Assembly (NCBI GenBank): GCA_023397655.1
Contig: JAEWTW010000035.1
Span: 58,806-122,805, forward strand
Reading direction: 5' to 3'
Length of the DNA stretch: 64,000 nt
From: Bacillota bacterium
GTDB taxonomy: Bacteria; Bacillota; Clostridia; Christensenellales; SZUA-584
Shown: positions 61,752-64,000 of the stretch, one piece after another
How positions within the stretch are numbered: position 1 is the stretch's first letter
Layout: each line of letters begins with the position of its first letter
Translations under genes and position numbers: made by a program
Notes under the pieces: model-generated
What the model was told of the DNA's origin: nothing
Databases searched by the model: none
Seen by the model: the letters and a program-made list of their open reading frames with translations, nothing else

Positions 61752-62723
61752 TTACTTGGTTTTTCTGTTGCGGTAAACGTCGAGCCCGATCGCGAATATG
61801 AACACAACGCCCTTAATAACCTGCTGAAGATATGAATCCACGTTAAGTATTGTCATACCGTTCATCAACGTAGCGATGAATATCGCGCCGAACAGTACGC
61901 CGAGCGCTTTGCCCTTGCCTCCCGCGAAGCTCACGCCGCCAATAACCACCGCGATGATGCCTTCAAACTCATAGCCTTGCGCCGCGTTGGGCTGCCCCGA
62001 GTTCAGCCGGGAAGCCATCACAATGCCGGCCAGCGAGGCCAGTATGCCGCATAGCATATAGGCGTAGGTCTTGTAGCGGGCCACCTTGATTCCGCTTAAA
62101 TATGCCGCTTCCTCATTGCCGCCGATCGCGTACAGGTAACGGCCCAGCAGCTTCTTTTCGGAGATGATGATCACGAATATGTACACCGCAGCCACGATCA
62201 ACGCCGGAATCGGTATACCGATTAGATCTCCCAACCCAACGATGTTGAACCAGTCGGGCATGCCGATCACCGGATACGAACTCGTGATCAGGAACACGAC
62301 ACCACGTATAATCAGCATCGTGCCCAGCGATGTGATGAAAGGCGGTATGCCGAATTTGGATACGATGATGCCGTTGATCACACCCACAGCCGCGCCGATC
62401 AGGAATATGGCGATAATAGCTACCGGCAGTATGGCCAACCCACCCGCTTTCACAATCATCGAATACACAACACCGGAAAGCGCCAGCGTGGATGCAATCG
62501 ACAAATCGATCATGCCGGTGATGATAACAAAGAATTCCGCTGCCCCCAGTATAGCCGTGATCGCTGACTGTCTGAGTATGTTAAGAGCATTTTCTCCGGA
62601 CAGAAATGCCTTGGAGGCAAATGTCAATATGATAAACAACACAATGACGACGTAAATGATCGCGTAGTTCTTGCTCGAGTTCACCATGAACTGCTTCAAT
62701 TTCGATTTGTTGAATGTATTCAC
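61752..62723 (-). CDS. Ribose-type ABC transporter permease
   Basis: 323 aa. EFFVIITGMIDLSIASTLALSG, FITSLGTMLIIRGVVFLI, LGRYLYAIGGNEEAAYLSGI, GGVSFAGGKGKALGVLFG are RbsC-type signatures. Initiation is at GTG (no ATG nearby) with AGGGAAG upstream. A perfect 17-bp hairpin lies in the 77-bp gap to the binding-protein gene. Confidence 0.9.
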   Translation of the reverse strand: MNTFNKSKLKQFMVNSSKNYAIIYVVIVLFIILTFASKAFLSGENALNILRQSAITAILGAAEFFVIITGMIDLSIASTLALSGVVYSMIVKAGGLAILPVAIIAIFLIGAAVGVINGIIVSKFGIPPFITSLGTMLIIRGVVFLITSSYPVIGMPDWFNIVGLGDLIGIPIPALIVAAVYIFVIIISEKKLLGRYLYAIGGNEEAAYLSGIKVARYKTYAYMLCGILASLAGIVMASRLNSGQPNAAQGYEFEGIIAVVIGGVSFAGGKGKALGVLFGAIFIATLMNGMTILNVDSYLQQVIKGVVFIFAIGLDVYRNRKTK

Positions 62724-62750
62724 AGGCTTACACTTCCCTTATCTTATTTT

Positions 62751-62788
62751 GCTGTATCGTTTTGCGGTTTCCCGCAAAACGATACAGC
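62751..62788 (-). terminator. Perfect 17-bp hairpin after binding-protein gene
   Basis: Arms 62751-62767 and 62772-62788 are exact complements with a 4-nt loop. There is no U-run on the minus strand. Likely an mRNA-end protecting structure that raises binding-protein expression over permease and ATPase. Confidence 0.65.
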
Positions 62789-62800
62789 CCCTTGCACTGT

Positions 62801-63862
62801 TTACTGCGCGCCCATCTTGGCGGCATACTCATCCAGATTCTCAGCCGTCACAATCACGATGTCGACCTTGCTGATAGACTCCAGCGCCGAACCCTCTCTT
62901 AAGTAAGCACTCACTGCTTCAATCGCCGCCCGCGCCGCGTCTGTGCCAAACGGTATACATGCCGCTTTCATATAGTTCTTCTCCGCTCTCAAAGCATCCG
63001 CCGTCTCCTGACCCCAGCCTTCTGTCACAACGAAGTAGTTGGCCGGATCGAGGCCTTTGGCTTCCATTGAAGCGCACACACCGTAGCCCATATCGCTCAT
63101 GCCGGTATACCACACCTGAACATCCTTGTCGGCAGTCAGCACATTGTCCGCGATGGACATCGCCACGCTTCTGTCATTCTTGCCGTCATGCTCGCCTACC
63201 ACTTCAGCACCCGGGCAGTTGTCCGCGATCGCGGCCTGGAAGCCATCCCATCGGGGAATCTGCACCGTAATATTAGTCGTATCAAACACTCCCACAACCT
63301 TGCCTTTGCCGCCGAACTTGTCGTTGAGGTACTGCGCCGCCAGCACGCCCATGTCGTAACCGGCCTGATACTGGTCGAACTGGAAATAGCTCGTCACATT
63401 GGACATATCCTCAAGCGAAGTCTCCAGGCAGATTACCGGGATGTTTTTCTCTTTTGCCTTGGCCACCAACGAGGTAGTCGCGCTGGCGTCCACCGGCGCG
63501 TAGATGATCGCGTTCACGTCCTGTGCCAGCCATGTCTCAAACTGCTGTACCTGCTTCGCGCTGTCGCCGTCGCCATCCTGTATGGACAGTTCCACGTTCT
63601 GTTCACCCGCCGTCTTAAGCGCCTCGGCTTCAAGGTCTTTCCACCACTGGTCTCTCCTGAACCACAGTCCGAAACCATACGTCAATTTCTCGCCCGCCGC
63701 ATCCGCCGGTGCTTCCACAGCTGGTTTATCACTTGTCGTATCCTGAGCTGCAGTGGTCTCAGCGGGCGCGGTTTCCTCCGCCGCTTTCGGCGCACAGCCA
63801 AAAAGCATTCCAACAGACATCATGAGCAATAAAACCAACAACCCTGAAATGATCTTTTTCAT
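62801..63862 (-). CDS. Sugar-binding lipoprotein of ribose-type ABC transporter
   Basis: 353 aa. Signal peptide with lipobox SVGMLFGC, Ala/Thr/Glu linker, then the periplasmic-binding fold (LTYGFGLWFRRDQWWKDLEAE, WLAQDVNAIIYAPVDASAT, GVFDTTNITVQIPRWDGFQAAI, VWYTGMSDMGYGVCASME). It is first of the transporter genes here. RBS AAGGAGGAG. The next gene upstream ends only 30 bp before it, so the operon continues beyond the window. Confidence 0.9.
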   Translation of the reverse strand: MKKIISGLLVLLLMMSVGMLFGCAPKAAEETAPAETTAAQDTTSDKPAVEAPADAAGEKLTYGFGLWFRRDQWWKDLEAEALKTAGEQNVELSIQDGDGDSAKQVQQFETWLAQDVNAIIYAPVDASATTSLVAKAKEKNIPVICLETSLEDMSNVTSYFQFDQYQAGYDMGVLAAQYLNDKFGGKGKVVGVFDTTNITVQIPRWDGFQAAIADNCPGAEVVGEHDGKNDRSVAMSIADNVLTADKDVQVWYTGMSDMGYGVCASMEAKGLDPANYFVVTEGWGQETADALRAEKNYMKAACIPFGTDAARAAIEAVSAYLREGSALESISKVDIVIVTAENLDEYAAKMGAQ

Positions 63863-63892
63863 TCCTGACTCCTCCTTTTTTATTAAATGCAG

Positions 63893-64000
63893 TCATTCTG
63901 CATGGCCAACATATTTTTGGACATTGATAGGCAGTTTGTTTAGCGTCTTGACCGTACGTCCGTATTTACCCAGCGTTTTTTCCACTACGAGGTAATCCAA
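63893..64000 (-). CDS. C-terminal end of an upstream gene (partial)
   Basis: An open frame of 35 codons runs from the window edge to TGA at 63893-63895, ending LNKLPINVQKYVGHAE. The family is not recognisable from this fragment. It is in the same direction and 30 bp before the binding-protein gene, so it is probably the same operon. Confidence 0.55.
   Translation of the reverse strand: MDYLVVEKTLGKYGRTVKTLNKLPINVQKYVGHAE

Noticed and set aside
1..64000. tRNA, rRNA, CRISPR arrays, complete insertion sequences, prophage genes.
   Set aside because: None recognised on either strand by reading; only the recombinase fragment at 54307 hints at mobility.

Overview
This 64-kb window is a carbohydrate-catabolism region of a bacterial chromosome. 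The organism looks like an anaerobic member of the Bacillota (probably class Clostridia). Grounds for this are strong AGGAGG-type ribosome binding sites before nearly every gene, sigma-A type promoters (TTGACA / 17 bp / TATAAT), lipoproteins with Pro/Ala/Glu-rich linkers behind the lipobox, catabolite-response-like sites, and ABC sugar uptake with no PTS genes. Species cannot be read from the sequence. Almost everything is on the minus strand; the exceptions are a DeoR regulator plus an orphan ATPase, a glyoxalase-fold (VOC) protein and an ABC-F ATPase.

Layout. (A) 21-4045: multiple-monosaccharide ABC transporter (ChvE-like lipoprotein, double ATPase, permease), divergent from a DeoR regulator and an orphan sugar-type double ATPase (4426-6726). 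(B) 6774-11532: unknown 161-aa protein with an ArsB/NhaD-type carrier, a polysaccharide deacetylase, an MmyB-type regulator and a VOC protein. (C) 11804-17687: MFS carrier, xylose isomerase, two TIM-barrel isomerase/epimerases with a 61-aa Cys-rich ORF coupled between them, and a Gfo/Idh oxidoreductase. (D) 17843-30939: ribose-type ABC transporter, PMI-like cupin, FGGY kinase, LacI regulator, Zn-dehydrogenase, epimerases, GH4 glycosidase and ribulose-phosphate-type epimerase. Four copies of a TTTATACG-containing operator lie in its promoter regions. (E) 31482-33038: ABC-F ATPase behind a promoter and an attenuator-like terminator. (F) 33411-53935: an AraC regulator, an ABC transporter operon and a 15-gene catabolic operon. 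The operon encodes a TIM-barrel isomerase, a UroD-like protein, a Zn-dehydrogenase, an SDR, a split transketolase, a cyclase-family hydrolase, a tartronate-semialdehyde-type reductase, a complete E1a/E1b/E2/E3 2-oxo-acid dehydrogenase, a Gfo/Idh enzyme, a second TIM-barrel isomerase and glycerate kinase. Both F promoters share a 19-bp box at identical distance from the -10. (G) 54307-64000: recombinase remnant, eukaryotic-type hexokinase, SIS isomerase, a Zn-dehydrogenase lacking the structural zinc lobe, a stand-alone lipoyl domain with E1b and E1a but no E2 catalytic domain or E3, a third ribose-type ABC transporter, and the end of a further gene.

How it fits together. Each transporter sits with its own isomerase, dehydrogenase or kinase set, consistent with uptake of different monosaccharides or glycosides, epimerisation or oxidation to common intermediates, phosphorylation, and entry into the pentose phosphate pathway and lower glycolysis. 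The most unusual parts are the two ThDP dehydrogenase systems inside sugar operons, one complete and one reduced to E1 plus a free lipoyl domain, and the F operon that combines a split transketolase with a dehydrogenase complex and a glycerate branch. Substrates are inferred from family and context only.
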